Source: Pseudoselenomonas ruminantium (lineage in GTDB: Bacteria; Bacillota; Negativicutes; Selenomonadales; Selenomonadaceae). From it: 64,000 nt of DNA. Under the pieces are notes generated by a model. That model did no database searches, was not told the DNA's origin, and was given only the letters and a program-made list of their open reading frames with translations. The DNA lies in the NCBI RefSeq assembly GCF_900113715.1, contig NZ_FOQK01000014.1, forward strand, positions 1 through 64,000, written 5' to 3'. Each line of letters opens with the position of its first letter. The stretch's first letter is position 1. The position numbers and the translations under genes are program-made. Positions 17,252 to 25,635 of this stretch are shown here, one piece after another.

Positions 17252-17535
17252 TGGCTGCTGCCTACACCTATATCCTTGTATGTGGGGACGGCAGCCTCTA
17301 TACCGGTTGGACGAATGACCTGGAAAAACGGGTAAAGACGCACAATGCCGGGCAGGGCGCGAAGTATACGCGCTCGCGCCTGCCTGTGCGTCTTGTCTAT
17401 TTCGAGGCCTTTGCGGACAAACGCGAGGCGCAGAGCCGTGAGTATCAGATAAAGAAGCTTACGCGTGCACAGAAGCTGGCGCTCATTGACAAGGGTTCAA
17501 AAAATAATTATAATGAATTAGTTACCATAGAATAA
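17251..17535 (+). CDS. GIY-YIG domain protein (YhbQ/YazA, UPF0213)
   Basis: A 94-residue single-domain GIY-YIG protein: YTYILVCGDGSLYTGWTNDLEKRVKTHN supplies the two tyrosines and the Arg of the nuclease fold, and KREAQSREYQIKKL supplies the conserved Glu. Members are predicted structure-specific nucleases of unclear role. The start shares one base with the cyclophilin stop. The promoter of greA lies inside its last 17 codons. Confidence 0.9.
   Translation: MAAAYTYILVCGDGSLYTGWTNDLEKRVKTHNAGQGAKYTRSRLPVRLVYFEAFADKREAQSREYQIKKLTRAQKLALIDKGSKNNYNELVTIE
17486..17514 (+). promoter_or_regulatory. perfect consensus promoter of greA-lysS
   Basis: TTGACA and TATAAT are separated by 17 bases, an exact match to the sigma-A consensus. 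It lies inside the 3' end of the GIY-YIG gene and would drive greA and lysS independently of the upstream operon. Confidence 0.8.
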
Positions 17536-17565
17536 TCATATGAATTTGCAAAGGGGCGTTTCTAC

Positions 17566-18042
17566 ATGGCAGATAAAAAGGTCATGCTGACCGAAGACGG
17601 CTATAATAAACTGGTGGAAAAAGTAAACTATCTCAAGAGCGTACGCCGCATTGAGATTGCCGAGCGCCTGAAGGCAGCAATTGCCCTCGGTGACCTTTCG
17701 GAGAACTCCGAGTACGATGATGCGAAAAACGAGCAGGCCTTCCTCGAGGGTGAGATCCAGGAACTCGAGGCCAAGATCCGCAACTCGGACATCATCAAGG
17801 CCGGCAGCGGCGACGTCGTCCAGATGGGCTCGAAGGTTGTCGTCCTCGATGTGGAATTCGCCGAAGATGGTCCGCAGACGTTCATGATTGTCGGTTCGAC
17901 GGAGGCTGATCCGGACGAGGGCAAGATTTCCAATGAGAGCCCGCTCGGTCAGGCACTGCTCGGTCAGAAGGTCGGCACGACGGTTGACGTGCATGCGCCG
18001 GCTGGCATCATCCAGTACAAGATTGAAGAAATCAAAGGCTAA
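17566..18042 (+). CDS. greA: transcription elongation factor GreA
   Basis: A 158-residue factor that enters the RNA polymerase secondary channel and stimulates cleavage of backtracked RNA. The N-terminal coiled coil (residues 8-75) contains GDLSENSEYDDAKNEQAFLEG, whose acidic tip residues act at the active site. The C-terminal FKBP-like domain ends ISNESPLGQALLGQKVG. Length is typical. It is preceded by AAAGGGG and probably cotranscribed with lysS, 33 bases on. Confidence 0.97.
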   Translation: MADKKVMLTEDGYNKLVEKVNYLKSVRRIEIAERLKAAIALGDLSENSEYDDAKNEQAFLEGEIQELEAKIRNSDIIKAGSGDVVQMGSKVVVLDVEFAEDGPQTFMIVGSTEADPDEGKISNESPLGQALLGQKVGTTVDVHAPAGIIQYKIEEIKG

Positions 18043-18075
18043 GAATCGCAGGAATAGATAGGAGAATTCGCTTTT

Positions 18076-20004
18076 ATGGCAGAGAATAAGGAAAATCAGC
18101 AGGGCCAGGAGCAGGATCTCAACGAGATGCTCAAGGTCCGCCGCGAGAAGATGGAAGCGTTCAAGGAAATCGGTGTAGCTCCGTTCGGCCATCGCTATGA
18201 GGTCACGGACTATGCTGCCGACATCAAGGCAAAGCATGATGGACTTGAAGGCGACGAAGAAGGGCCGGAGGTAACGATCGCTGGCCGTCTTATGGCTATC
18301 CGTGGCCATGGCAAGGCTTCGTTCTGCACGCTTAACGACCGCACGGGTAACATCCAGGTCTACTTCAAGGTCGACGTGCTCGGCGAGGAGAAGTACAAGC
18401 AGCAGTTCCGCAAGCTCGATATCGGCGATATCGTCGGCATCCGCGGCGTCGTCTTCAAGACGCATCGCGGCGAGGTCACGGTACGTGTTGAAGATTTCGA
18501 TCTGCTGAGCAAATCCCTGCGTCCGCTGCCGGAGAAATTCCATGGCCTGCAGGATGTCGATATCCGCTACCGTCAGCGCTATCTCGATCTCATCATGAAC
18601 CAGGATGTCCGCGACACGTTCCGCAAGCGCACGCAGATTATCCGCGCAGTCCGCGAGTATCTCGATGCGCGTGACTATCTGGAAGTGGAGACGCCGGTCC
18701 TGTCGACGATTGCCGGTGGTGCAGCGGCCCGTCCGTTCATCACGCATCACAATACGCTGGGCATCGACCTCTACCTGCGCATCGCCACGGAGCTCAACCT
18801 CAAGCGCTTGATCGTCGGCGGCCTTGACCGTGTCTATGAGATCGGCCGCATCTTCCGCAACGAGGGCATGGATGTCCGCCATAACCCGGAGTTCACGTCC
18901 ATCGAGTTCTATCAGGCCTTTGCTGACTATCAGGACATGATGGACCTGACTGAGGGCATCGTGGCCAATGCCGCAGAGAAAGTCCTCGGCACGACGGTCA
19001 TCAACTACCAGGGCGTCGAGATCGACCTTTCAAAGGTAAAACGCATCAGCATGAACGATGCGGTAAAAGAGGCTACGGGCAAAGACTTCATGGCTTGCGA
19101 GACGGTCGAAGAAGCCCGCAAGCTGGCCGATGAGATCGGTGTGCCGTATGAGCAGCGTCATGGCATCGGCGGCATCCTCAACGCTGCGTTTGAGGAAAAG
19201 GTCGAGGAGACGCTGATGCAGCCGACCTTCATCACGGGGCATCCGACGGAAATCTCGCCGCTGGCAAAACGCAACGCTGACGACCCGCGCATCACGGACC
19301 GTTTCGAGTTCTTCATCTATGGCCGCGAGCTGGCCAATGGCTTTACGGAGCTCAACGACCCGATCGACCAGAAGGGCCGTTTCGAGGATCAGCTCAAGCA
19401 GCGTGAAGCTGGCGACGATGAAGCCCATGGCATGGACGAAGACTTCGTCACGGCCCTGGAGTACGGCCTGCCGCCAACGGGCGGTGTCGGTATCGGCATC
19501 GACCGTCTTGTTATGCTGCTGACCGATGCTGCTTCGATCCGCGATGTCCTGCTGTTCCCGACGATGAAACCGCTGGGGACGCCGGCACCGCTGGCTGAGG
19601 CACCGGCAGCTGCTGTACCGGAGAAGATTGACTTTTCGAAGGTTGAGGTCGAGCCGCTTTACGAGGATATGGTCGACTTCGATACGTTCTGCAAGTGCGA
19701 CTTCCGCGCCGTCAAAGTCAAAGACTGCGTTGCTGTCAAGAAGAGCAAGAAGCTCCTGCAGTTCACCCTCGATGATGGCACGGGCACGGATCGCACGATC
19801 CTTTCCGGCATCCATGCCTTCTACGAGCCGGAGCAGCTCATCGGCAAGACGCTCATGGCCATCGTCAACCTGCCGCCGCGTGCCATGATGGGCATTGAGT
19901 CTTGTGGCATGTTGATTTCCGCCGTCCACACGGAGGAAGGCGAGGAGAAACTGCACCTGCTGCAGCTCGACCCGCATATCCCGGCTGGCGCAAAAATGTG
20001 CTGA
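18076..20004 (+). CDS. lysS: lysyl-tRNA synthetase (class II) with fused C-terminal tRNA-binding domain
   Basis: A 642-residue enzyme that charges tRNA-Lys. It has an N-terminal OB-fold anticodon domain ([18 protein letters not shown]), class II motif 2 ([19 protein letters not shown]) and motif 3 ([14 protein letters not shown]) ending near residue 500. A short Ala/Pro-rich linker then leads to about 110 residues of Trbp111/EMAPII type ([17 protein letters not shown]...[17 protein letters not shown]). Standard LysS is about 490-500 residues. This extra tRNA-binding module is usually seen in MetRS or as a free protein. Confidence 0.96.
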   Translation: MAENKENQQGQEQDLNEMLKVRREKMEAFKEIGVAPFGHRYEVTDYAADIKAKHDGLEGDEEGPEVTIAGRLMAIRGHGKASFCTLNDRTGNIQVYFKVDVLGEEKYKQQFRKLDIGDIVGIRGVVFKTHRGEVTVRVEDFDLLSKSLRPLPEKFHGLQDVDIRYRQRYLDLIMNQDVRDTFRKRTQIIRAVREYLDARDYLEVETPVLSTIAGGAAARPFITHHNTLGIDLYLRIATELNLKRLIVGGLDRVYEIGRIFRNEGMDVRHNPEFTSIEFYQAFADYQDMMDLTEGIVANAAEKVLGTTVINYQGVEIDLSKVKRISMNDAVKEATGKDFMACETVEEARKLADEIGVPYEQRHGIGGILNAAFEEKVEETLMQPTFITGHPTEISPLAKRNADDPRITDRFEFFIYGRELANGFTELNDPIDQKGRFEDQLKQREAGDDEAHGMDEDFVTALEYGLPPTGGVGIGIDRLVMLLTDAASIRDVLLFPTMKPLGTPAPLAEAPAAAVPEKIDFSKVEVEPLYEDMVDFDTFCKCDFRAVKVKDCVAVKKSKKLLQFTLDDGTGTDRTILSGIHAFYEPEQLIGKTLMAIVNLPPRAMMGIESCGMLISAVHTEEGEEKLHLLQLDPHIPAGAKMC

Positions 20005-20006
20005 AT

Positions 20007-20081
20007 GGTCAAACTTGACATTTGACTTTTGACCGGTCAAATCTGACTTTTGTTGGATTTGACCGGTCATTTTATTTGACT
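20007..20081 (+). promoter_or_regulatory. operator-like cluster of TTTGACY heptads
   Basis: Repeats of TTTGACY or its complement occur at 20007-20013, 20021-20027, 20028-20034, 20035-20041, 20058-20064, 20065-20071 (partial) and 20075-20081. Two of them form the 14-base perfect palindrome TTTGACCGGTCAAA at 20028. The last copy overlaps the -35 box of the helicase gene. This looks like a repressor site array; the regulator is unknown. Confidence 0.55.
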
Positions 20082-20102
20082 TGTCAACTGGTATGATATA
20101 AT
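20076..20102 (+). promoter_or_regulatory. promoter of the helicase-nuclease gene
   Basis: TTGACT and TATAAT are 15 bases apart, a short spacing that may make it weak or regulator-dependent. Confidence 0.5.
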
Positions 20103-20153
20103 AGGGCGTGATAATGGTACGGGAAATGCTTGTCATAAAAGAGGTGTTTTGTC

Positions 20154-23100
20154 ATGAAGAAAGATTTGGCGCCGGGTATATATGAACAGGTCATCAACGA
20201 GGGAATTGCTCAAGGCTTGACAAAAATCGATATGAGCCGTGTCCAAATTGATGCGATGGATATAGAAGAGGCTTCAGGGATACTGACGGGCTATTTAAAG
20301 GAAATCATTAAGAAGGGCTTGGATCATACAGCGGATCAGCATGACAAGGCAGAGCGGCTTAGGGCACAGATTGCACTGGCTAATGATATTATTGCGTTGA
20401 TAAAGGCCAGAACCGAAAATGAGGATTTGCAGGATGAACTCGTGGAGGGGGCAGGTAAGCAGCTTTTGGGAATTGCACCGGAAAATTCGTTGCAGCAGGT
20501 GAAAAAGAAGTGTGAGTTGCCGCGCCCAGAGACTTCATTGATTGAAACCTCGCTCTTCACTGGGGCGCAAAAAGAGCCCTCGATGTTTCATGAATTGAAA
20601 AAGGAAATCTTATCTGCCGACCGCATTGATATGTTGGTGTCCTTTATCAAATGGAGCGGGCTGGTCATGATTATGGATGAGTTGGAAACTTTTTGCCAAC
20701 GTGGTGGACAGTTGCGGCTGATTGCCACCTCGTATATGGGGGCAACAGATGTAAAGGCCATCGACAAGTTGGCAGAGCTTACGAATTCCTCTGTGCGCAT
20801 TTCTTATGATACGAAGCGTACGCGCCTGCATGCCAAGGCGTATGTTTTTTATCGGGATACCGGTTATGACACGGCTTATATCGGTTCTTCCAATTTGTCG
20901 CATGCGGCTATCTCCAATGGGCTCGAATGGAATGTCAAGATTACGGCGTATGATTCTCCAGCGACTATGGAAAAGGTAAAGGCGACCTTTAATTCCTATT
21001 GGCATGCACCGGAATTCGAACCTTATACCCAGGCAGACCATGACTATTTGAATGAAGCCATTGAGCGGGAACGGCACCCGGATTGCTTCCGTGAGAAAGC
21101 CAGCACGTATTTATTTACCATTCGTCCCTATGCGTATCAGCGTCAGATGCTGGATGAACTTCAGATTGACCGCAAGATTCAGGGAAATTTCTGCAATTTG
21201 GTGGTGGCGGCAACAGGAACGGGAAAAACGGTGCTGGCAGCCTTTGATTATAAGCGGTTTTGTGAGCAAAATCCTGGAAAGCCCAACCGCCTGCTTTTTA
21301 TCGCCCATCGCGAGGAAATTTTAGATCAAAGCCGCCAATGCTTTCAGGCAATTTTACAGGATGCAAATTTCGGCGGGAAATTTGTGGGTACATCGAGGCC
21401 GCAGACCCAGTCGGAATTCGAGCATTTATTCATGTCGATTCAGACTTTCAATGCGCAGGCTTGGTATCATAAGACAACGGCAACTGCTTATGACTATATC
21501 GTAATTGACGAAGCCCACCATGCGGCATCGCCTTCCTATCAGGAATTACTTAGCTACTACCAGCCTAAAATCTTATTGGGACTCACGGCGACGCCGGAGC
21601 GCATGGATGGGCAGGACATTACCAAGTATTTTGGCGGACATATCGCCACGGAGCTTCGGTTGCCTGAGGCTATTGAGCGGGGGATGCTTTGCCCCTTTCA
21701 CTATTTTGGCGTCACCGATGTGGTAGACTTGTCTTCGCTCCAATGGGAGCGCGGCAGTTATCGCCGGAGTGAGCTGAATCGTGTCTACGTCTTTGAACAT
21801 GAAAAGGCACGTCGGCGGGCCCATTTGATTATCCAGAGTGTCAAGCGCTATGTCACTAATCTTATGGAAGTTCACGGCGTTGGGTTCTGCGTTTCGCGGG
21901 AACACGCTAAGTTTATGGCCGATTTCTTTAATGAACAGAATATCCCATCTATCGACTTGTCGGGGCTTAGCCAGGATGACGTGCGGCGGGAGGCTAAAAC
22001 TGCCTTGCAGCAAGGAAAAATCCGGTTTATTTTTGTGGTGGATTTGTACAATGAGGGTGTGGATATTCCCAATATCGATACGATTTTGTTTTTGCGGCCC
22101 ACAGAGTCCCTTACCATTTTCTTGCAGCAGCTCGGCCGTGGTCTGCGGCTGGCCGATGACAAGGATTGTTTGACGGTGCTGGATTTCATTGGACAGGCCA
22201 ATAAAAAATATCGCTTTGAGGAAAAGTTCCGGGCTTTGCTGGGAAATACCCGCCGCGGGGTAGCAGAGGAAATTCGCACGGGGATTACTTCGGTGCCCCA
22301 TGGCTGCTACATTCAGCTTGAAGAAAAAGCCCAGCAGTTTGTACTGGATAATATCAAAGGGCAGTTGAATAATAAACGGGGCCTGGTGCAGAAAATCCGG
22401 GAGTTTTTCCAGGAGGCAGGACAGCCTCTGACGTTGGAAAACTTCTTGCGCTACTACAAGCTTGATATTGCCAAAATCTATCGAAAGGGTGCCAAGGAGT
22501 CCTTTCATCGTCTTTGCGTACTGGCGGAGGCGTTGCCGAATTTCGTGGAACCTGAGGAAGAAAAACTTACGGCGGCTTGCTTACGGTTTGCTGCCATTGA
22601 CTCAGCCGAGTGGCTGCGGTTCTTATTGCGGATTTTGCCGGAGCTTCCGCGTCTTTCGGCGAATCGTTTCTCTGTCCGGGAAGAGCGGCTGCTGCAGATG
22701 ACCTATTATACGATTTGGAACGACAGCCTTGCGGAGGAATCGGCACGGGAACAGATTTATGAGCGGCTGCAAAGTTTGGGGGAAAATCCGACCATGTTAG
22801 CGGAGATTCAGGAAATTGCCGCTTATCGTCTAAAGCATTTACAGGTCATTGGGATGCCGAACCGGTTGTCCTTCGACTGCCCACTGGAAGTGCATTGTCA
22901 CTATACCCGTGACCAGCTCTGTGCGGCCATGGATATGTTTAAACCGACAACCCTGCGGCAGGGTGTTTATTATCACAAGGAAAAACATTGTGATATCTTC
23001 CTTATCACACTAAACAAGAGTGAAAAGGATTATTCGCCTTCGACGATGTATCAGGATTATTCGATGAGTGAGTGGTTATTTCACTGGGAGTCGCAGAGTA

Positions 23101-23342
23101 CGACTTCCGATACTTCACCGACAGCCCAGCGTTATTTTCAACATAAAGAAAACAAGCATCAGATTTTGCTATTCGTTCGTGAATACAAGGAAGATGCTTC
23201 GGGAGCTGCGCCCTTTATGTTCCTTGGCACAGCTAATCACGTCAGCCATTCAGGCAGTAAACCGGTGCAAATTATATGGAAGCTCGATGACCCAATACCA
23301 GCAAAGTTCTTGAATACGACGAATAAGCTGGTGGTGGAATGA
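20154..23342 (+). CDS. PLD-nuclease / SF2 helicase / DUF3427 fusion, probable defence protein
   Basis: A 1062-residue multidomain protein. Residues about 1-130 are helical. Residues about 150-300 are a phospholipase-D-like nuclease domain with HAKAYVF near 226 and IGSSNLSHAA near 247. Residues about 330-700 are a superfamily 2 helicase: Walker A ATGTGKT (about 352), DEAH in VIDEAHHAAS (about 450), LTATPERMDG, and motif VI QQLGRGLRL (about 656). The remainder matches the DUF3427-type C-terminal region. Such fusions recur in restriction and phage-defence settings (family knowledge), so a DNA-targeting defence role is inferred. The gene is visibly AT-richer than its neighbours, stands alone between lysS and thiT, and is bracketed by near-identical 16-base sequences. 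Confidence 0.85.
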   Translation: MKKDLAPGIYEQVINEGIAQGLTKIDMSRVQIDAMDIEEASGILTGYLKEIIKKGLDHTADQHDKAERLRAQIALANDIIALIKARTENEDLQDELVEGAGKQLLGIAPENSLQQVKKKCELPRPETSLIETSLFTGAQKEPSMFHELKKEILSADRIDMLVSFIKWSGLVMIMDELETFCQRGGQLRLIATSYMGATDVKAIDKLAELTNSSVRISYDTKRTRLHAKAYVFYRDTGYDTAYIGSSNLSHAAISNGLEWNVKITAYDSPATMEKVKATFNSYWHAPEFEPYTQADHDYLNEAIERERHPDCFREKASTYLFTIRPYAYQRQMLDELQIDRKIQGNFCNLVVAATGTGKTVLAAFDYKRFCEQNPGKPNRLLFIAHREEILDQSRQCFQAILQDANFGGKFVGTSRPQTQSEFEHLFMSIQTFNAQAWYHKTTATAYDYIVIDEAHHAASPSYQELLSYYQPKILLGLTATPERMDGQDITKYFGGHIATELRLPEAIERGMLCPFHYFGVTDVVDLSSLQWERGSYRRSELNRVYVFEHEKARRRAHLIIQSVKRYVTNLMEVHGVGFCVSREHAKFMADFFNEQNIPSIDLSGLSQDDVRREAKTALQQGKIRFIFVVDLYNEGVDIPNIDTILFLRPTESLTIFLQQLGRGLRLADDKDCLTVLDFIGQANKKYRFEEKFRALLGNTRRGVAEEIRTGITSVPHGCYIQLEEKAQQFVLDNIKGQLNNKRGLVQKIREFFQEAGQPLTLENFLRYYKLDIAKIYRKGAKESFHRLCVLAEALPNFVEPEEEKLTAACLRFAAIDSAEWLRFLLRILPELPRLSANRFSVREERLLQMTYYTIWNDSLAEESAREQIYERLQSLGENPTMLAEIQEIAAYRLKHLQVIGMPNRLSFDCPLEVHCHYTRDQLCAAMDMFKPTTLRQGVYYHKEKHCDIFLITLNKSEKDYSPSTMYQDYSMSEWLFHWESQSTTSDTSPTAQRYFQHKENKHQILLFVREYKEDASGAAPFMFLGTANHVSHSGSKPVQIIWKLDDPIPAKFLNTTNKLVVE

Positions 23343-23402
23343 AGAACGGATAGCGAATCGAGGAGATTGTGGATAGAGGCAAATCCTCAACCGCGACAGA
23401 TG

Positions 23403-23418
23403 TTGACAAGTCAACTGG
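23403..23418. repeat. 16-bp repeat copy downstream of the helicase gene
   Basis: TTGACAAGTCAACTGG differs in two of 16 bases from TTGACTTGTCAACTGG at 20076-20091, in the same orientation. The two copies bracket the helicase gene. Confidence 0.6.
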
Positions 23419-23448
23419 CTGGAAATTGGGGGGGTTCTTTTTCAAGGA

Positions 23449-23568
23449 CAAAATAAAAGAACCCCGAAGACTCAAGGATGTGTACTGCCCCCCATAAGTT
23501 AGACCTAGAAAATCTAACTTTATGGGGGCACTACATGTATGTGAGCCTTTCGGGGTTCGTTTATTTTG
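23449..23568. repeat. long imperfect palindrome with IS3-like ends, also terminator-like
   Basis: Two arms of about 55 bases pair around a nine-base centre. The inner 23-base arms (23481-23503 and 23513-23535) share 19 of 23 positions and start TGTACTGCCCCCC / TGTAGTGCCCCC, resembling the terminal repeats of IS3-family (IS150-group) elements. The outer arms (GAACCCCGAA ... TTCGGGGTTC with a T-rich flank) look like a terminator for thiT on the minus strand. No transposase is present. A plausible reading is a tiny IS-derived element inserted in the loop of a terminator. Confidence 0.6.
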
Positions 23569-24088
23569 ATAGGACGAGTTCTGCCGTCAGCCGTTTGAGC
23601 GGCAGCAGTCTTAAGATCAGGCAGCAGATGGCAAAGTCGGGGACTAGCGTTGTGGCGTTGTAGGTAGCGGAGTAGAGGATCGGTGACATGCCCTCGGGGG
23701 CATAGGCGGCAAAGAAGATGACGCCGGAAAGGAAATGGCAGAGGAATTTCAGGGTGAAGGCAGCTGTGACGCCGAGATAGAGATGGCTGCGGAACAAGGC
23801 GACGATGGCCATGACCATGTAGGGCAGGGGATAGTCGAGCAGCACCTGCACCGGATGATAGATGAAGGGATTGAGCAGCAGGCCGATGAGGCCGCAGAGG
23901 AAGCCGGCGAGCAAGGTGATCTTGCTGCCATGGGTGCGGGCCAGCAGGATCAGCGGCACCATGGTGCCCAGGCTGATTTCACCGCCCTGCGGCAGCTGGA
24001 ACAGATGGAACTGGGCGAGGACAATCGTGATGGCTGACATCATGGCAGCCTGTATAAGGATGCGTGTGGAAAGATTCTTATGATTCAT
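23561..24088 (-). CDS. thiT: thiamine ECF transporter substrate-binding subunit ThiT
   Basis: A 175-residue membrane protein with six hydrophobic segments. It carries ThiT hallmarks: GGEISLGTMVPL, the HPVQVLLDYPLPY segment, and FLCHFLSGVIFFAAYAPEGMSPILYS followed by YNATTLVP. It binds thiamine and works with a shared EcfT/EcfA module encoded elsewhere. The ATG at 24088 has AAAGGAGTG upstream. The stop codon lies inside the long palindrome. No TPP riboswitch is visible in its short leader, which is unusual for thiT. Confidence 0.9.
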   Translation of the reverse strand: MNHKNLSTRILIQAAMMSAITIVLAQFHLFQLPQGGEISLGTMVPLILLARTHGSKITLLAGFLCGLIGLLLNPFIYHPVQVLLDYPLPYMVMAIVALFRSHLYLGVTAAFTLKFLCHFLSGVIFFAAYAPEGMSPILYSATYNATTLVPDFAICCLILRLLPLKRLTAELVLSK

Positions 24089-24120
24089 ATTAGGTCACTC
24101 CTTTGGGAACAATATCTTCT

Positions 24121-24150
24121 ATTATAACGCAAAAAGCGAAACGCTCACAA
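24121..24150 (-). promoter_or_regulatory. promoter of thiT
   Basis: Read on the minus strand, TTGTGA and TATAAT are separated by 18 bases. It diverges from the cbiT promoter about 35 bases away. Confidence 0.65.
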
Positions 24151-24186
24151 TGGTTTTGCCGCGATTGTGCTGAAAGCTATCAGACA

Positions 24187-24215
24187 TTGAGGTTTTCCGC
24201 GTAATTTGGTATGAT
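24187..24215 (+). promoter_or_regulatory. promoter of the cobalamin operon
   Basis: TTGAGG and TATGAT are separated by 17 bases, 50 bases before the cbiT ATG. The leader is too short for a cobalamin riboswitch. Confidence 0.55.
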
Positions 24216-24264
24216 AGATACGTATTGTTATAAGACAAATCAGAATGATGCAGGAGGCTTGGCG

Positions 24265-24843
24265 ATGGATTATTTGGGTCTGGATGATGAGGCTTTTATC
24301 CGCAAGAATGTGCCGATGACGAAGCAGGAGATACGCATCCTCAGTTTGGTCAAGGCGAGAATCAAGCCGGATGCGGTCATTTACGACATCGGTGCTGGTA
24401 CGGGCTCGCTCTCCATCGAGGCGGCCCGCATGGCGCCGCAGGGGACGGTGTATGCCTTGGAGCGCAATCCCGAGGGCGTCAGTCTCATCCGTGCCAATGC
24501 GGCGAATTTCTCCGTGGGCAATCTCAAGGTCATGGAGACGGAGGCGCCAGCTGGCATGGAGAACCTGCCTGCGGTGGACACGGTGTTCATCGGGGGCAGT
24601 GCGGGCAGGCTGGCGGATATCCTTGCGGTGGTGACGCCGAAGCTCAAGGCAGAGGGGCGCATCGTGCTCAACTGCATCACGGTGCAGACGCTCATGCAGT
24701 GCATCGAGTATATGCGCAGCCATGCGGATATCTATGCGTATGAGGCGATACAGGTGCAGATCAGCCGTCTGCAGCAGGTGGGGCCGTATGATATGGCTAA
24801 GGCCTTGAACCCCATCTATATCGTGACCTGCTGGAAGAAATAA
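24265..24843 (+). CDS. cbiT: cobalt-precorrin-6B C15-methyltransferase (decarboxylating), CbiT
   Basis: A 192-residue SAM-dependent Rossmann methyltransferase with the SAM loop DIGAGTGSLSIEAA (about residue 40) preceded by PMTKQEIRILSLVKARI, typical of CbiT. It methylates C15 and decarboxylates the C12 acetate of the corrin ring. The ATG at 24265 is chosen for the CAGGAGG site just upstream; an earlier ATG lies within the -10 box. CbiT is often fused to or beside CbiE; here CbiE is absent. It is the first gene of the operon. Confidence 0.9.
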   Translation: MDYLGLDDEAFIRKNVPMTKQEIRILSLVKARIKPDAVIYDIGAGTGSLSIEAARMAPQGTVYALERNPEGVSLIRANAANFSVGNLKVMETEAPAGMENLPAVDTVFIGGSAGRLADILAVVTPKLKAEGRIVLNCITVQTLMQCIEYMRSHADIYAYEAIQVQISRLQQVGPYDMAKALNPIYIVTCWKK

Positions 24844-24879
24844 CAACAATCAGATACTTGACGGAAGAGGGAATTGGAT

Positions 24880-25635
24880 ATGGTACATATCGTTGGTGCG
24901 GGTCCTGGCGATCCGGAGCTTATCACAGTCAAAGGTCAGCGCTATCTGCGCGAGGCGGATGTGGTCATCTATGCGGGCTCGTTGGTCAATCCGGCGCTGC
25001 TGGAGCTTTGCAAGCCGGGGGCAGAGATCCACAACTCGGCGTCGATGACGCTGGATGAGGTCGTAGCTGTCATCGAGAACGCGGAGCAGAAGGGGCAGGT
25101 GACGGTGCGCCTGCACACGGGTGATCCTTCGGTTTACGGTGCCATCCAGGAGCAGATGGATGCCTTTTCCAAGAAGGGCATCGCTTACGATATCGTTCCC
25201 GGCGTGAGCAGCTGCTTTGCCACGGCCGCAGCGCTCAAACAGGAGTATACGCTGCCGGGCATCTCGCAGACGGTCATCATCACGCGCAACGAGGGCCGCA
25301 CGCCAGTGCCTGAGGCAGAGAAGCTGCGCAGTCTGGCGAAGCATCAGTCGACGATGTGCATTTACCTGTCGATCGCGATGCTCGACAAGGTCGTAGAGGA
25401 GCTCATCGCTGGCGGCTATGCGCCGGATACGCCGATCGCGATCGTCCAGCGGGCTTCGTGGCCGGAGGAGAAGATCGTGCGGGGGACGCTGGCAACCATC
25501 GTCAAGGATATCGAGGGCAAGAATATCGACCGCACGGCCATGATCGTCGTCAGCCGTTGCCTGGGCGCAAGCTATGATCTTTCGCGCCTGTATGCGCCGG
25601 AGTTTTCCCATATGTTCCGTGAGGCCAGCAAATGA
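24880..25635 (+). CDS. cbiF: cobalt-precorrin-4 C11-methyltransferase CbiF
   Basis: A 251-residue tetrapyrrole methylase. It begins MVHIVGAGPGDPELITVKG and contains VIYAGSLVNP, RLHTGDPSVYGAIQEQM and GVSSCFATAAAL, the CbiF/CobM pattern. It transfers methyl from SAM to C11. The ATG at 24880 is preferred over a TTG two codons earlier because of its spacing to GAGGG. The stop overlaps cbiG by four bases. Confidence 0.94.
   Translation: MVHIVGAGPGDPELITVKGQRYLREADVVIYAGSLVNPALLELCKPGAEIHNSASMTLDEVVAVIENAEQKGQVTVRLHTGDPSVYGAIQEQMDAFSKKGIAYDIVPGVSSCFATAAALKQEYTLPGISQTVIITRNEGRTPVPEAEKLRSLAKHQSTMCIYLSIAMLDKVVEELIAGGYAPDTPIAIVQRASWPEEKIVRGTLATIVKDIEGKNIDRTAMIVVSRCLGASYDLSRLYAPEFSHMFREASK

Noticed and set aside
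17536-18882. Antisense open frame (448 codons) spanning greA and lysS
   Set aside because: It crosses two well-supported genes on the other strand and shows only reverse-complement composition.
20007-20102. Classical CtsR operator
   Set aside because: The heptads match CtsR half sites, but no pair has the ten-base offset of the classical operator, so I list it only as operator-like.
23343-23560. Complete insertion sequence
   Set aside because: Only terminal-repeat-like arms are present. There is no room for, or trace of, a transposase, and no clear target duplication.
24151-24264. Possible cobalamin riboswitch before cbiT
   Set aside because: There is no B12-box-like GCCACTG motif, and too little room between promoter and ATG.
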